Positions 17,206 to 26,302 of a stretch of DNA of 64,000 bases are shown one piece after another. How positions within the stretch are numbered: the first letter of the stretch is position 1; every line of letters starts with the position of its first letter. The position numbers and the translations under genes are program-made. This stretch comes from DASQHL01 sp963843685 (GTDB lineage: Bacteria > Chloroflexota > Dehalococcoidia > DSTF01 > JACRBR01), in NCBI GenBank assembly GCA_963843685.1, contig CAWJLO010000010.1, forward strand, positions 868,001 through 932,000. The letters run 5' to 3'. The notes under the pieces were generated by a model, which made no database searches, was not told the origin of the DNA, and saw only the letters and a list, made by a program, of their open reading frames with translations.

Positions 17206-17232
17206 AATGCCCGAGGCGACGCCTCGGGCATT
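17206..17232 (+). terminator. Hairpin after the riboswitch, likely expression platform
   Basis: A perfect 12-bp stem (AATGCCCGAGGC / GCCTCGGGCATT) with a three-base loop, 14 bases after the aptamer. It is not followed by a T-tract, so termination efficiency is uncertain. Confidence 0.6.
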
Positions 17233-17287
17233 GCGTTCCCCCCGCGGATGCGCAAACGCCTCCTGAAGCGCCCAAGGAGGTCATTCC

Positions 17288-17830
17288 GTGAAGGAACTGC
17301 GAGAGACGATCGAGATTGAGGCGCCGGCGTCCGACGTGTGGGATGCCCTGTGCGACCTGGATCACTATCCGGAGTGGAATCCGCTCCTCCCGGCCGTGCG
17401 AGGAGAGCTGCGCCGCGAGGCGGAGATCCAAGTCGACGACCCGGCTCGCGGCATCGTCCAGTCGGCCATCGTGACGGAGGTCAACCGTAATCGCATGCTG
17501 AGCTGGCGTGCCGGTTCGTCCATCGCCGGCCTGTTCGAACGTGAGCACATCCTGGAGTTGAGTCCCGCCGGCCCGGGCCTGACGCGGTTGGCGAATCGCG
17601 TCCAGTTCCGGGGCATCCTCGTGCCGCTCCTCGGACCTCACCACGACGAGGAGCTGGCGCGCCGACTGGGGGAGATGAACCGCGCGCTGCGCCATCGCGT
17701 CGAGCATGCTGCCGGCACCGCCGCCGCGGCAACGCGAGTCCAGGGCCGCAGTGCGTCCTCACCGCCGGAGCGTCGCACGTCCGGGATGAGCCCGCGGCCC
17801 GCCGAGCGGCAACGCGCGCTGCCGGGATAG
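17288..17830 (+). CDS. SRPBCC-family protein (START/polyketide cyclase-like), riboswitch-linked
   Basis: A 180-residue protein whose first 140 residues form a START-like hydrophobic-ligand cavity. The opening IEIEAPASDVWDALCDLDHYPEWNPLL is diagnostic of the SRPBCC/polyketide cyclase family. The last 40 residues are Arg/Pro/Ser-rich and probably disordered. The GTG start has AAGGAGG upstream. It is the first gene after the c-di-AMP riboswitch and its hairpin, so it is the apparent regulated gene; the next gene is on the other strand. Ligand and role are unknown. Control by c-di-AMP would suggest an envelope or osmotic-stress function, but that is inference. Confidence 0.8.
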   Translation: MKELRETIEIEAPASDVWDALCDLDHYPEWNPLLPAVRGELRREAEIQVDDPARGIVQSAIVTEVNRNRMLSWRAGSSIAGLFEREHILELSPAGPGLTRLANRVQFRGILVPLLGPHHDEELARRLGEMNRALRHRVEHAAGTAAAATRVQGRSASSPPERRTSGMSPRPAERQRALPG

Positions 17831-17875
17831 GCCGAGCTGATGCGCGATACGCAAGCGTCGCGCGGCGGGCAGTCG

Positions 17876-18154
17876 CTAGTCGCCTGTCCCCGAGAGCACG
17901 AGCCGGAGGCCGTCCGGCGACTCGACGGCATCGAGCGTGGCGCCATCGAGTGCGTCCGAGATGGCCGGCTCGACCACGAGCACTTCACGCCCGTCATGCG
18001 AGACCACCTGGTCACCGTCGCGTCGTGCATCGACACGGAGCGCGAGTGCACTCGCACCATCGCGTTCGATCCGCAGCACGTGTTGGTCGTCCTCCGTATT
18101 CCCTTCGAGGGTCGCACGCAGCGCGGCCGCCGCCTTGTCGCTTACGTTCAGCAT
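17876..18154 (-). CDS. IscA/HesB-like fold protein without cysteines
   Basis: A 92-residue protein resembling A-type Fe-S carrier folds (opening LNVSDKAAAALRATLE; middle DQVVSHDGREVLVV; end LDAVESPDGLRLVL). It contains no cysteine, so it cannot carry an Fe-S cluster in the usual way. Cysteine-free homologues annotated as HesB-like or adhesin-like occur in Actinobacteria and Chloroflexota without known function. The ATG at 18154 has AAGGAGG upstream, so expression is likely. It converges on the SRPBCC gene and diverges from the BrkB gene. Confidence 0.65.
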   Translation of the reverse strand: MLNVSDKAAAALRATLEGNTEDDQHVLRIERDGASALALRVDARRDGDQVVSHDGREVLVVEPAISDALDGATLDAVESPDGLRLVLSGTGD

Positions 18155-18401
18155 GATGGTCCTCCTTGCGATACGTCGAGGGACAACCCTGTCACCGTAC
18201 TACGATCGGCGGGCGCGCCTCACGCGCCGGCGATTCGAACACGCCGATACCGGTATCGAAGAGTTCTATGCCATCGCGGCGTCCCTTTACGGAGCGGGGG
18301 CGGCGGACCAATCGCGGAGGTATCGTCGTGTGATGCCGATTGACACCCCGCGAGCGCAGCGGTGAGACTGATCGAAGGCCTTTCGTGAAGTCTCTCACAC
18401 C

Positions 18402-19529
18402 ATGAAACTCGTCTCGACGACGCTGCTGCTCGCGAAGCGCACGGTCCATGAGTATGGCGACGACAACTGCAGCCACATGGCCGCCGCGATCTCGTACTAC
18501 ATCCTGTTCTCGATCGTGCCGCTCGTCGTATTCCTCGTGTCGATCTTCGGACTCGTGGTGCGGAGCGATCGCCTTCAGCGCGACGTCTCGAACCGCATCG
18601 TGGATTTCCTCGATGTGAAGCCGGGCGACGTCATCGTCCGGCCGACCGACTCTGTGACGGCGCGCTATGGGGGCGAGGCGACCATCCAGATCGCGCAGGA
18701 TCTGAGCGGTCAGAGTCAGGAGAGCCTCAACGCCCTCGTCGACCGGATCGACGCCGGAGAGACGGTCGTCGTCGCCGGACGCACGTTGTCGTCCGACGAC
18801 CTTTCCGTCAGGCACGACAATCTGGTCGTCGACACGATCCGCGGCGTCAGCCGCGTCAGCGGCGCCCTGACGTTGGTCGGACTGGCGGGCATCGCCTGGT
18901 CGGCGGCGGCGATGTTCGGGGCGATCCGCAAGTCGCTGAACATCGCCTGGGACACGGACACCACGCGTCCCATCGTCCAGCAGAAGCTGTGGGACCTGGC
19001 GATGGTGGTCGGCCTCGGCGTGCTCCTCGGACTTTCGATCGCCGTCACCGCGACGCTTCGCGTCCTGCGCGAGCTCAGCGACGGCGCGCTCGGCCCTCTC
19101 TCGACCGGCACGGGCTTCGTCTGGTCCGTCCTGCCGCTGATGTTGCCCGCGGCGATCACGTTCCTCGTGTTCCTGCTGGTTTACCGGCTCGTGCCGAACG
19201 TCACGCATCGCTGGCGCGACGTCTGGCCGGGGGCGTTGCTGGCGACCGTGCTCTTCGAGCTGCTGAAGAACGGCTTTGCCATCTACATCGCCAACTTCAG
19301 CAACTATGACGCGGTGTACGGGTCGCTGGGCGCGCTACTGCTCTTCATGCTGTGGACGTACCTTGCCGCGAACATCCTGCTCATCGGCGCCGAGCTCTCC
19401 GCCGAGTACCCGCGCGTCCTTCGCGGCGACTACGACGAGGCGCCCGGCCGGACGTCGCCATCCGCTCCCGTAGCGGTCCGGATGCGGAGGGCCGTCCGCG
19501 GGCTCTTCGTGCGGGAGCGACCGCCCTAG
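18402..19529 (+). CDS. YihY/BrkB-family integral membrane protein
   Basis: A 375-residue multi-pass membrane protein of the BrkB/YihY family. The signature N-terminal helix with HMAAAISYYILFSIVPLVVF and the C-terminal YGSLGALLLFMLWTYL are both present. Between the first and second membrane segments lies an unusually long soluble insert of about 100 residues (roughly 55-155). Family members were once called ribonuclease BN in error; their true function is unknown, with envelope or transport roles proposed. It diverges from the cysteine-free IscA-like gene and converges on treY. Confidence 0.85.
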   Translation: MKLVSTTLLLAKRTVHEYGDDNCSHMAAAISYYILFSIVPLVVFLVSIFGLVVRSDRLQRDVSNRIVDFLDVKPGDVIVRPTDSVTARYGGEATIQIAQDLSGQSQESLNALVDRIDAGETVVVAGRTLSSDDLSVRHDNLVVDTIRGVSRVSGALTLVGLAGIAWSAAAMFGAIRKSLNIAWDTDTTRPIVQQKLWDLAMVVGLGVLLGLSIAVTATLRVLRELSDGALGPLSTGTGFVWSVLPLMLPAAITFLVFLLVYRLVPNVTHRWRDVWPGALLATVLFELLKNGFAIYIANFSNYDAVYGSLGALLLFMLWTYLAANILLIGAELSAEYPRVLRGDYDEAPGRTSPSAPVAVRMRRAVRGLFVRERPP

Positions 19530-19537
19530 TCGGGCGG
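19521..19537. terminator. Small hairpin between convergent BrkB and treY genes
   Basis: CCGCCC and GGGCGG flank the BrkB stop codon, forming a short GC hairpin that could serve both directions. There is no T-tract. Confidence 0.35.
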
Positions 19538-19560
19538 CTCCGTCGACGCCGCCAGCCGAG

Positions 19561-22449
19561 CTAGGGCTCGCCGATCAACAGCGCAACAGGCGCGGCGTTG
19601 AGAACCGCGGCCGCCGGCAACGCGTGGCGCGATCCGTCGACCTCCGTCTCGACGTTCGCTCCGAAGACGGCCTCGCGCCACCGGCGAGGCGCACGGTCCG
19701 GCAGCTCAATCCGCACGCCGTCCCACGCGGACCCGATGGGAAGCCCGCCGTCGCGGCAGTCGTCCGCAACCATCCGCGCGGCAACGGTGACGGCCCACGC
19801 GCCTCGATGCTCCCTCGCGAACGCCACCATCCGGCTCGGCCTTGGGCCCGTCACACGCAACGCACGATAGCCACCGAGGCTGAAGAGGGTCGCGTGTTCG
19901 TTCCGTGCGCGCAGCACGCGCTGCGTGAGCAACAGCTTGAGCCGGCCGTCGTCGCGCGCGGCCCACAGCACATCCGGCGTGCATCCGTCGAGTCCGGCCA
20001 GCAGTCGCCGCCTGAGCGGGAAGTCGACAGGCCGCCGGTTGTCGGGATCAACCATGCTGAAGTCCCACAGCTCCATGCCCTGGTACAGGTCGGGGACGCC
20101 CGGCGCCGTGAGCTTGAGCAGCGTCTGCGAGAGCGAGTTGACATAGCCAGGCGTCGCCAGCCAGCGGCGGACGAACTCGTCGATGTCCGCCACGAACGGA
20201 TGATCCGGCGCCAGGATCTCCCGCACAAAGCGCTCGGTCGCCTCCTCATAGCGCTCGTTTGGCTCGATCCACGACGTGTGCGTCTTCGCCTCACGAATCG
20301 CCTTTTGCATGTACCCGGAGGCGCGGTCGGCGAGCGCGGGGACGTCCGCCAGGTCGCTCGGCCAGACGCCGGCGAGGGTCTGATACAGCAGGTACTCGTC
20401 GTTGCGGTCGGGCTGGGCGGCGCCCTGGTGCTGCGTCCTGGACGGCTCGTTCATGACGGACCAGCGCTGCACCGCGCTGCGCCATTCCCCCGCCAGCTCC
20501 GTCAACACGTTGATGCGCGCGCGTGCGTCCTCGCTCCGCTTCGTGTCGTGCGTCGAAGTGGCGAGCATCGCGTGCGGCCACGCCGATGCCCGATCCGCGT
20601 TCGCCCGGTGAAACGCGGCGACCGACTCGCCGAACCGGTTGGGATCGGCGCCCACTTCGTTGAGCGAGACGAGCCGGTTGTAGATGTAGAACGCGGTGTC
20701 CTCTACGCCCTTCGCCATCACCGGACCGGTGACCTGCTGCACGCGCTCCACGAAATCGCGTACGCCCACCTGGTCGGTTTCGTCGAACGTCTCGAGATTC
20801 TGCAGCGACAGCGTCTCGCCGACGAACGCGAACACGGAGGTGGCGGTGCGGGGGTTGCGCAACTCCGCGGCGCGGACCGCTTCGGCGATCACGGCGAGAT
20901 CCCAGGGGCTCGGCCGGCCTTCCTCCGGGATATACGTCCGGTAGACGGAGAACGAAGCGATGATCTCGCGCAGCGCGAACGTCAAGGAGTTGAACGTGAA
21001 GTCGCGGAAGTGCCGGTTACGCGCGGCGATCTCCGCGAGCCGCCGGCCCAGCGACTGGATCTCGCCGGCGAACGAGGTGAGCATGATCAGCTTCTTCATC
21101 GCCACCGCGACCTCGTTGAACGAGGCGTTCTGGCCCGTAAACGCCCGGTAGACGCGGTCCAGCGACCCGCGGGACCGCCGGCTGACGTACAGCTGGTTCA
21201 CCTCGGCGAGGAAGTCGTAGCCGGTCGTCCCGTATATCGGCCACCTCCGGTCCAGGACCTCGTCGTGCGCCCGGATCTTCTCGATGACGACGTACAGCGC
21301 GCGCTGATCGGGACTCGCGTCTTCGGGCGCCCCGGCCTCCTGCAGTCGCTGGAAATACTCCCCGGGCCGAAGGAGTCCGTCGGGATGGTCGATGCGCAGG
21401 CCGGTGACCAATCCCTCTTTGACCATCTGGAAGATCAGCCGGTGCGTGTCCGCGAACACGTCGGGGCGTTCGACCCGTATGGCCGCCAGCTCGTTGATGT
21501 CGAAGAAACGGCGGTAGTTGATCTCGTCCGCCGCGACACGCCACGATGCGAGCCGGTACGGCTGGCCGCTAAGCAGGCCGTCGAGCGCGTCGAACGTCGA
21601 CGGCTCGCCCGCACGACCCTGGATCGCGGACACCGCGCTGCGGCAGCTTCGCGACACGTCGGCGGAGCGCCCGAGCAGTTCGGCGAGGCGAACCTTGAGA
21701 TCGCGCGCCCACTCCCGCGCCGCCATCCTCCGTTCGACGTCCGGATCGTCGTGCACCGGCAGCGCGCGCAGGGCTGCGACGATCGCAGAGAGTTCGGCGA
21801 GGTCCTCGCCGGCGTCCGGCAGCGTCTCCAGCTCCGAAAGCGCTTGCTCCAGGATGCGCGGGTAGGTGCAGGGTGCGAGCGGAAGCGTCCGGTCGTGATA
21901 CGTGAGGACGAATGCCTCATCGCTGAGCTCAACATGCAACAGGCCCGCCTCCAGCACAGAGCCGTACTGGTCTTCGAGGATCGGGAGCAGCACGCGGTGT
22001 CCCAGACCCGCGACGTCGGGACGCCAGTCGATGTCGAAGTACTGCGCGTACGGCGACGCCTCGCCGAACTCCAGCACGTCCATCCACCACGGGTTTGACC
22101 CTTCGCCGATCCCCATGTGGTTCGGCACGACGTCGACGATCAGCCCCATCCCCCGTTCCCGGAGGGCGGCGCTCAGCTCCCGGAGCTCATCGTAGGTGCC
22201 GATGCGCGGATCGATGCGGTTGTGGTTGATCACGTCGTAACCGTGCGTGCTGGAGTGCCGCGCCTCGAGGAACGGCGACGCGTAGGCGTCGGTGACGCCC
22301 AGCTCCGCAAGGTACGGGACGATGGCGATGGCGTCCCGGAACGTGAAGTTCGCGCCGAACTGCAGCCGGTACGTCGCCGAAGGGATCCGGGGCCCGCTGG
22401 AGCCGCTTGCCCGCTCCGCCGCCAGCTTCTGCGTGGGGGCGAGGCTCAC
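19561..22449 (-). CDS. treY: Malto-oligosyltrehalose synthase
   Basis: Converts the reducing end of malto-oligosaccharides to an alpha-1,1 (trehalosyl) linkage, the first step of the TreY/TreZ route from glycogen to trehalose. The 962-residue length is at the upper end for the family. The GH13 elements are visible: SATYRLQF at the N-terminus, DVVPNHMG, the nucleophile region GLRIDHPDGL, the acid/base region VIEKI, and STHDTKRSEDARARI near residue 680. It lies 55 bases downstream of treZ on the same strand, so the two are very likely co-transcribed. No treX debranching gene is in the window. Confidence 0.95.
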   Translation of the reverse strand: MSLAPTQKLAAERASGSSGPRIPSATYRLQFGANFTFRDAIAIVPYLAELGVTDAYASPFLEARHSSTHGYDVINHNRIDPRIGTYDELRELSAALRERGMGLIVDVVPNHMGIGEGSNPWWMDVLEFGEASPYAQYFDIDWRPDVAGLGHRVLLPILEDQYGSVLEAGLLHVELSDEAFVLTYHDRTLPLAPCTYPRILEQALSELETLPDAGEDLAELSAIVAALRALPVHDDPDVERRMAAREWARDLKVRLAELLGRSADVSRSCRSAVSAIQGRAGEPSTFDALDGLLSGQPYRLASWRVAADEINYRRFFDINELAAIRVERPDVFADTHRLIFQMVKEGLVTGLRIDHPDGLLRPGEYFQRLQEAGAPEDASPDQRALYVVIEKIRAHDEVLDRRWPIYGTTGYDFLAEVNQLYVSRRSRGSLDRVYRAFTGQNASFNEVAVAMKKLIMLTSFAGEIQSLGRRLAEIAARNRHFRDFTFNSLTFALREIIASFSVYRTYIPEEGRPSPWDLAVIAEAVRAAELRNPRTATSVFAFVGETLSLQNLETFDETDQVGVRDFVERVQQVTGPVMAKGVEDTAFYIYNRLVSLNEVGADPNRFGESVAAFHRANADRASAWPHAMLATSTHDTKRSEDARARINVLTELAGEWRSAVQRWSVMNEPSRTQHQGAAQPDRNDEYLLYQTLAGVWPSDLADVPALADRASGYMQKAIREAKTHTSWIEPNERYEEATERFVREILAPDHPFVADIDEFVRRWLATPGYVNSLSQTLLKLTAPGVPDLYQGMELWDFSMVDPDNRRPVDFPLRRRLLAGLDGCTPDVLWAARDDGRLKLLLTQRVLRARNEHATLFSLGGYRALRVTGPRPSRMVAFAREHRGAWAVTVAARMVADDCRDGGLPIGSAWDGVRIELPDRAPRRWREAVFGANVETEVDGSRHALPAAAVLNAAPVALLIGEP

Positions 22450-22504
22450 CGGCGAGCCTCGCCGAACCGCGTTCGCATGCGGCGGCCGTGTGCTGATGCC
22501 AACG

Positions 22505-24328
22505 TCACTCCCTTACAAACAGCAACGCGCGCAGCGCCCCGATCTCGACGTGCTGGACGCTGTCCCACGTCGTCCGTCCTCCCGGTTCTTCACCCGTCGT
22601 CACCAACCCCTGGGCGGAGTCAACGCGAAGCCGCCAGGCCCCCTGGCAGTCCGTCAACGTCACGCTGCGTGGTTCCTCGGCAAAATTCAACAACAGTATC
22701 GCCGCCTGGGCACCCGAACGCGCAAGCATCGCGACGGCGGCGCCCGTCTCGTCGCAGCGCGCCTCAATCGTGCCCGCCAGCACATCCCGAAGCTGACGCC
22801 TGACTTCGATTAGCTGCCTCGTGAAGGCCAGCATCGCAGCGTGCGGCGCCTCCCGTTTGAGACGGTGATCCAGCTTCGAGCGCTCAAACGTCTCGACGGC
22901 CTGCGGGTCGGGGACCTCGCCCTGCCAGTCGAACGACGCGAACTCTTCGCGCCGTCCGCGCCTTACGGCCTCGATCAGCGCCGGGTCGGAGTGGCTCACG
23001 AAGTACTGGAACGGCGCCGTCTCGCCGTACTCCTCCCCCATGAACAGCAGCGGCGTGTTGGGCGAAAGCAGCACCGCCGCGGCCGCGAGCCCCAGACGAT
23101 CGCCGTCGACCAGCTGAGAGAGCCGCGCCCCGTCCGCGCGGTTGCCGACCTGGTCGTGGTTCTGCGCGAAGACGACGAGCCGCTCCCGCTCGATGCCGCG
23201 CAGCGGTGCGCCGTGCCTCCGTCGCCGGAACAGCGAGTAGCGGCCCTGGTACACGAAGCCATCGCCATACGCCGCCGCGAGATCCCGCGCGCCGTCGAAA
23301 TCGGAGTAGTAGCCGTCGCGCTCGCCGGTGAGAGCGACGTGCAGCGCGTGGTGGAAGTCGTCGTTCCACACGCCATCGAACCCCATGCCCCCGGCAGTCG
23401 ACGGACGGAGCAGCCGCGGGTCATTCAGCGAACTCTCCGCGATCACGTGTTGCGCACGGCCGGCCTTCGACGCGCATTCGTGGACGGCCGAGCACAGCTC
23501 TTGCGTGAACGGCACGGCCGTCGGATCGACGATGGCGTGCACGGCGTCGACGCGGAGCGCATCGATGCGGCAGTCACGCACCCACCAGAGCGCGCTCTCG
23601 ATGAAGAAGCGGCGCACGTGGTCGCTTTCCGCCTCGCTGAAGTTGATCGCGCGTCCCCACGGCGTGTGATACCGGTCCGTCGTGTACGGGCCGAACTGAC
23701 CCGTGTAGTTGCCCTCGGGCCCGAGGTGGTTGTAGACGACGTCGAGCACCACCGCCAACCCCTGCGCGTGACAGGCGTCGACCAGGCGCCGCAGGCCGTC
23801 CACACCGCCGTACGAGTTCTGCGCGGCGAAGGGAAACACGCCGTCGTAACCCCAGTTCCGATCGCCGGGGAACTGCGCGATCGGCATCAACTCGATCGCC
23901 GTGATCCCCAGTTCGCGCAGCTCGCTGAGATGCGGGATAACGGCGTCGAACGTCCCTTCCGGCGTGTACGTCCCGACGTGCAGCTCGTAGATGACGTATT
24001 GGCGCAGCGGCAAGCCCCGCCAGCCGTCGTCGCTCCATGGGAACGACGGATCCGCCACCGCCGACGGTCCGTGCACGCCATCTGGCTGCGACCGGGAGGC
24101 CGGATCGGGCAGCGCGCCGCCACCGTCGAGCGCGAAGCTGTATCGCTCCCCGGGCGAGGCCTTCGCCTCGACGCTGAAGTACCCGTCGGCCGACGGCTGC
24201 ATCCTCACGCGCCGGTCGCCGCCGCCGACAACGAGTTCCACATCGCGGGCGTACGGCGCCCAGACGAGGAACCGCGTCGCGCCGTCGCCGGCGTAGATCG
24301 CTCCGAGCGAACGAGTGTCTGGCGTCAT
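22505..24328 (-). CDS. treZ: Malto-oligosyltrehalose trehalohydrolase
   Basis: Releases trehalose from the maltooligosyl-trehalose made by TreY. It has 607 residues with an N-terminal E-set/CBM48-like domain (about 1-100) and a GH13 barrel. Catalytic regions include DVVYNHLGPEG, the nucleophile in DALRVDAVHAI, the acid/base in VIAESSLNDPR and the NHDQVGNRA histidine-aspartate pair. The ATG at 24328 overlaps the stop of a possible 14-residue upstream ORF. A strong promoter-like sequence lies at 24379-24405, so treZ and treY probably form one transcript separate from the dehydrogenase gene upstream. Confidence 0.95.
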   Translation of the reverse strand: MTPDTRSLGAIYAGDGATRFLVWAPYARDVELVVGGGDRRVRMQPSADGYFSVEAKASPGERYSFALDGGGALPDPASRSQPDGVHGPSAVADPSFPWSDDGWRGLPLRQYVIYELHVGTYTPEGTFDAVIPHLSELRELGITAIELMPIAQFPGDRNWGYDGVFPFAAQNSYGGVDGLRRLVDACHAQGLAVVLDVVYNHLGPEGNYTGQFGPYTTDRYHTPWGRAINFSEAESDHVRRFFIESALWWVRDCRIDALRVDAVHAIVDPTAVPFTQELCSAVHECASKAGRAQHVIAESSLNDPRLLRPSTAGGMGFDGVWNDDFHHALHVALTGERDGYYSDFDGARDLAAAYGDGFVYQGRYSLFRRRRHGAPLRGIERERLVVFAQNHDQVGNRADGARLSQLVDGDRLGLAAAAVLLSPNTPLLFMGEEYGETAPFQYFVSHSDPALIEAVRRGRREEFASFDWQGEVPDPQAVETFERSKLDHRLKREAPHAAMLAFTRQLIEVRRQLRDVLAGTIEARCDETGAAVAMLARSGAQAAILLLNFAEEPRSVTLTDCQGAWRLRVDSAQGLVTTGEEPGGRTTWDSVQHVEIGALRALLFVRE

Positions 24329-24369
24329 GCGCCCGCGCTCAGGGCGATGCGCGACTTCGTTGTCTTCAT
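24325..24369 (-). CDS. Possible 14-residue upstream ORF coupled to treZ
   Basis: Encodes MKTTKSRIALSAGA, with its stop overlapping the treZ start codon (ATGA). Its ATG lies about three bases after the expected transcription start of the treZ promoter, so it would be translated leaderlessly. It may couple ribosomes onto treZ, which has no clear Shine-Dalgarno of its own. It is too short to be certain. Confidence 0.3.
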   Translation of the reverse strand: MKTTKSRIALSAGA

Positions 24370-24378
24370 CGTTTCACG

Positions 24379-24405
24379 AGTATAGCCGTCGTCTCAGTGG
24401 GTCAA
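24379..24405 (-). promoter_or_regulatory. Promoter of treZ-treY
   Basis: On the minus strand TTGACC and TATACT are separated by 15 bases. Both hexamers match the sigma-70 consensus well, although the spacer is two bases short. The 148 bases between treZ and the dehydrogenase hold only this and the small upstream ORF. Confidence 0.55.
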
Positions 24406-24476
24406 GCGTTTGACGGTACGGGGCTGTGGCACGGCGCCGATCCTCTTGAACGCGACCGGACAGCGACTGTCGGCCT

Positions 24477-25586
24477 CTAAGCCGTGCTCCACTCCAGTAC
24501 CGTCTTGATCTCGTCCGGCGGATGGTGCGTGAGCGCTTCCTCGAACGACGTGTAGGGCAGCCGGTGCGTGATCAGCCGGTCGACCGTCGCGGGCCACCTG
24601 TCCTTCGCCCTCACCAGGTCGTCGACGCCGAGCGCGAAGTGCTCGTGGCTGGCATTCACGCTTCCTACCGTGACCTGGTTCTTCAGCACGAGCGCGCGCA
24701 TCAGCGCCGAGCCGTCGATCGTCGTCGGCCGGTCGCCGCCCGCGATCCCCGTGAGCACGTACACCCCGTTCGTCCCCAGCGCCGAGAGCAGGTCGAACTC
24801 GAGCTGCGCGACCCCTGTCGCCTCGAAGATCAGCTCGATCTGCGGGAAGTGATCATCCAGGGCGTCGGGCTTCACCTGCCGGCCGTCGACGTACGTCCCG
24901 CCCAGCTCACCGAAGATCTGCGGCCGGATCGAACCCTTGTCCACGACGTCGAGGCCGAGCACGTTCGCCCCGCGGAGCCGCAGGACGATTGTCGCCAGCA
25001 GGCCGATCGGCCCGAGCCCTGCGACCAGCACGTTCTTGCCGTTGAGCCACGTCGCGGCGTCACCGGCTCCAGGAAGCCGGCCGATCTGGATCCGCAGCGC
25101 CTCGTCGACGGCCTTCTCGGCGATCGACATCGGCTCCGCGAGCACGCCAATTGAGGCGACGCCCTCCGGCACCTTGACGACGTAGGCTTCGGCATCGACA
25201 ACGAACTCCGTCTGGTAGCCGTCGCGGTGCCGGATGCCGCGGTCCGCGTACTCGCCGGTGTTGCACATGTCGCTGCGGTTGATCGCGCACATCGCGCAGC
25301 GGCCGCAACCGCGCCGCACGGTAAACACGGCGTGGTCTCCCGGCTGCACACGGCGTACGTTCGCCCCGACCTCCACCACCCGCCCGAGCATTTCGTGGCC
25401 GATCACAAGCTCAGTCGAGCCGGGAGGCGCTGCGGCGCGGCCACCCCGCGCCTCCTCCCGGTCCGTCCCGCAGATCCCCACACGCAGCACCTGCAGCTTG
25501 ACGGAGTCCGTGCCGCTCACGACCGGCTCCGGCCGCTCTTCGATGCGCAGCTCCGTCGTGCCGGGCGTCAGTACGATCGCTTTCAC
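24477..25586 (-). CDS. Zinc-dependent glucose 1-dehydrogenase-like protein
   Basis: A medium-chain alcohol dehydrogenase of the glucose dehydrogenase type that oxidises glucose (or another aldose) to the lactone with NAD(P). Start GTG 25586 (VKAIVLTPG) gives 369 residues. Catalytic zinc ligands are in GICGTDREEA and GHEMLGRVVE; the structural zinc site is CGRCAMCAINRSDMC. The Rossmann motif is AGLGPIG. Glucose specificity is inferred from similarity to archaeal and Chloroflexota GDHs and from the neighbourhood: a GH15 glucoamylase on one side and treZ/treY on the other. Other sugar substrates remain possible. Confidence 0.8.
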   Translation of the reverse strand: MKAIVLTPGTTELRIEERPEPVVSGTDSVKLQVLRVGICGTDREEARGGRAAAPPGSTELVIGHEMLGRVVEVGANVRRVQPGDHAVFTVRRGCGRCAMCAINRSDMCNTGEYADRGIRHRDGYQTEFVVDAEAYVVKVPEGVASIGVLAEPMSIAEKAVDEALRIQIGRLPGAGDAATWLNGKNVLVAGLGPIGLLATIVLRLRGANVLGLDVVDKGSIRPQIFGELGGTYVDGRQVKPDALDDHFPQIELIFEATGVAQLEFDLLSALGTNGVYVLTGIAGGDRPTTIDGSALMRALVLKNQVTVGSVNASHEHFALGVDDLVRAKDRWPATVDRLITHRLPYTSFEEALTHHPPDEIKTVLEWSTA

Positions 25587-25721
25587 CGTGACCTCGCTTC
25601 CTTCTCCAGAAAGGCTAGCTCCCGCGGCCCCCGCGCGACACACCATCGGCGGGCATCGTCAGCGATGATGGGCAAGAGTCAATGCGGAGCGCCTGCGCCG
25701 CTCGTGCATGGCAGGCCCGGG

Positions 25722-25750
25722 TTTGCGCGCACAGGCCGCGACCGTACACT
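25722..25750 (+). promoter_or_regulatory. Promoter of the small membrane protein gene
   Basis: TTTGCG, a 17-base spacer and TACACT. The -10 ends six bases before the ATG at 25757, so the transcript should be leaderless. Confidence 0.5.
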
Positions 25751-25756
25751 CATTGC

Positions 25757-26302
25757 ATGGAGCAACCCCAGCTCCCCGTTCCAGCGCGGGTCCGAAACCA
25801 CGCCCTGTCGACGCTCGGCGCGACGGCGGTGTTCACGTCCATGATCCGCATCGCCCAGGCCGTGGGCTACACGCGCATGGACCTTCCGCTCATGCTCGGC
25901 ACCACGATCACGCCCGATCGCGACCGCGCGAAGGTGTACGGGTTTCTCCTCCAGATGTTGAACGGATGGGTGTTCAGCGCGGTGTACGTCGCTGTGTTCC
26001 GATCGCTGCGCCGGTCCGGCGTCGTACTCGGGGCGCTGATCGGCCTCCTGCAGGGGGTCTTCATGCTCGTCGCCATCATTCCGCTGCTGCCGGGCGCGCA
26101 TCGCCGCATGGCGTCCGACTTCACGGGCCCGCAGCCCACGACCCGCCTGGAACCGCCCGGCTTCCTCGCCCTGAACTACGGCCGCCGCACCCCGATGGTC
26201 ACCCTCGTCGCGCATGCTGCCTACGGCGGACTGTTGGGAGCTCTGTACAGCGCACCTGACGGTACGCCGGGCGAATCGCCGCACGCCGACGCCCGACCTT
26301 AG
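25757..26302 (+). CDS. Hypothetical membrane protein
   Basis: A 181-residue protein of unknown function with about four predicted membrane segments (around residues 20-38, 65-85, 90-112 and 148-165). An IRIAQAVGYTRMDLP loop follows the first helix. I do not recognise the family with certainty. The C-terminal 15 residues are hydrophilic. It sits alone on the plus strand between the minus-strand sugar genes and overlaps the end of the convergent GH15 gene by four bases. Its start is fixed by the closely spaced promoter. Confidence 0.7.
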   Translation: MEQPQLPVPARVRNHALSTLGATAVFTSMIRIAQAVGYTRMDLPLMLGTTITPDRDRAKVYGFLLQMLNGWVFSAVYVAVFRSLRRSGVVLGALIGLLQGVFMLVAIIPLLPGAHRRMASDFTGPQPTTRLEPPGFLALNYGRRTPMVTLVAHAAYGGLLGALYSAPDGTPGESPHADARP

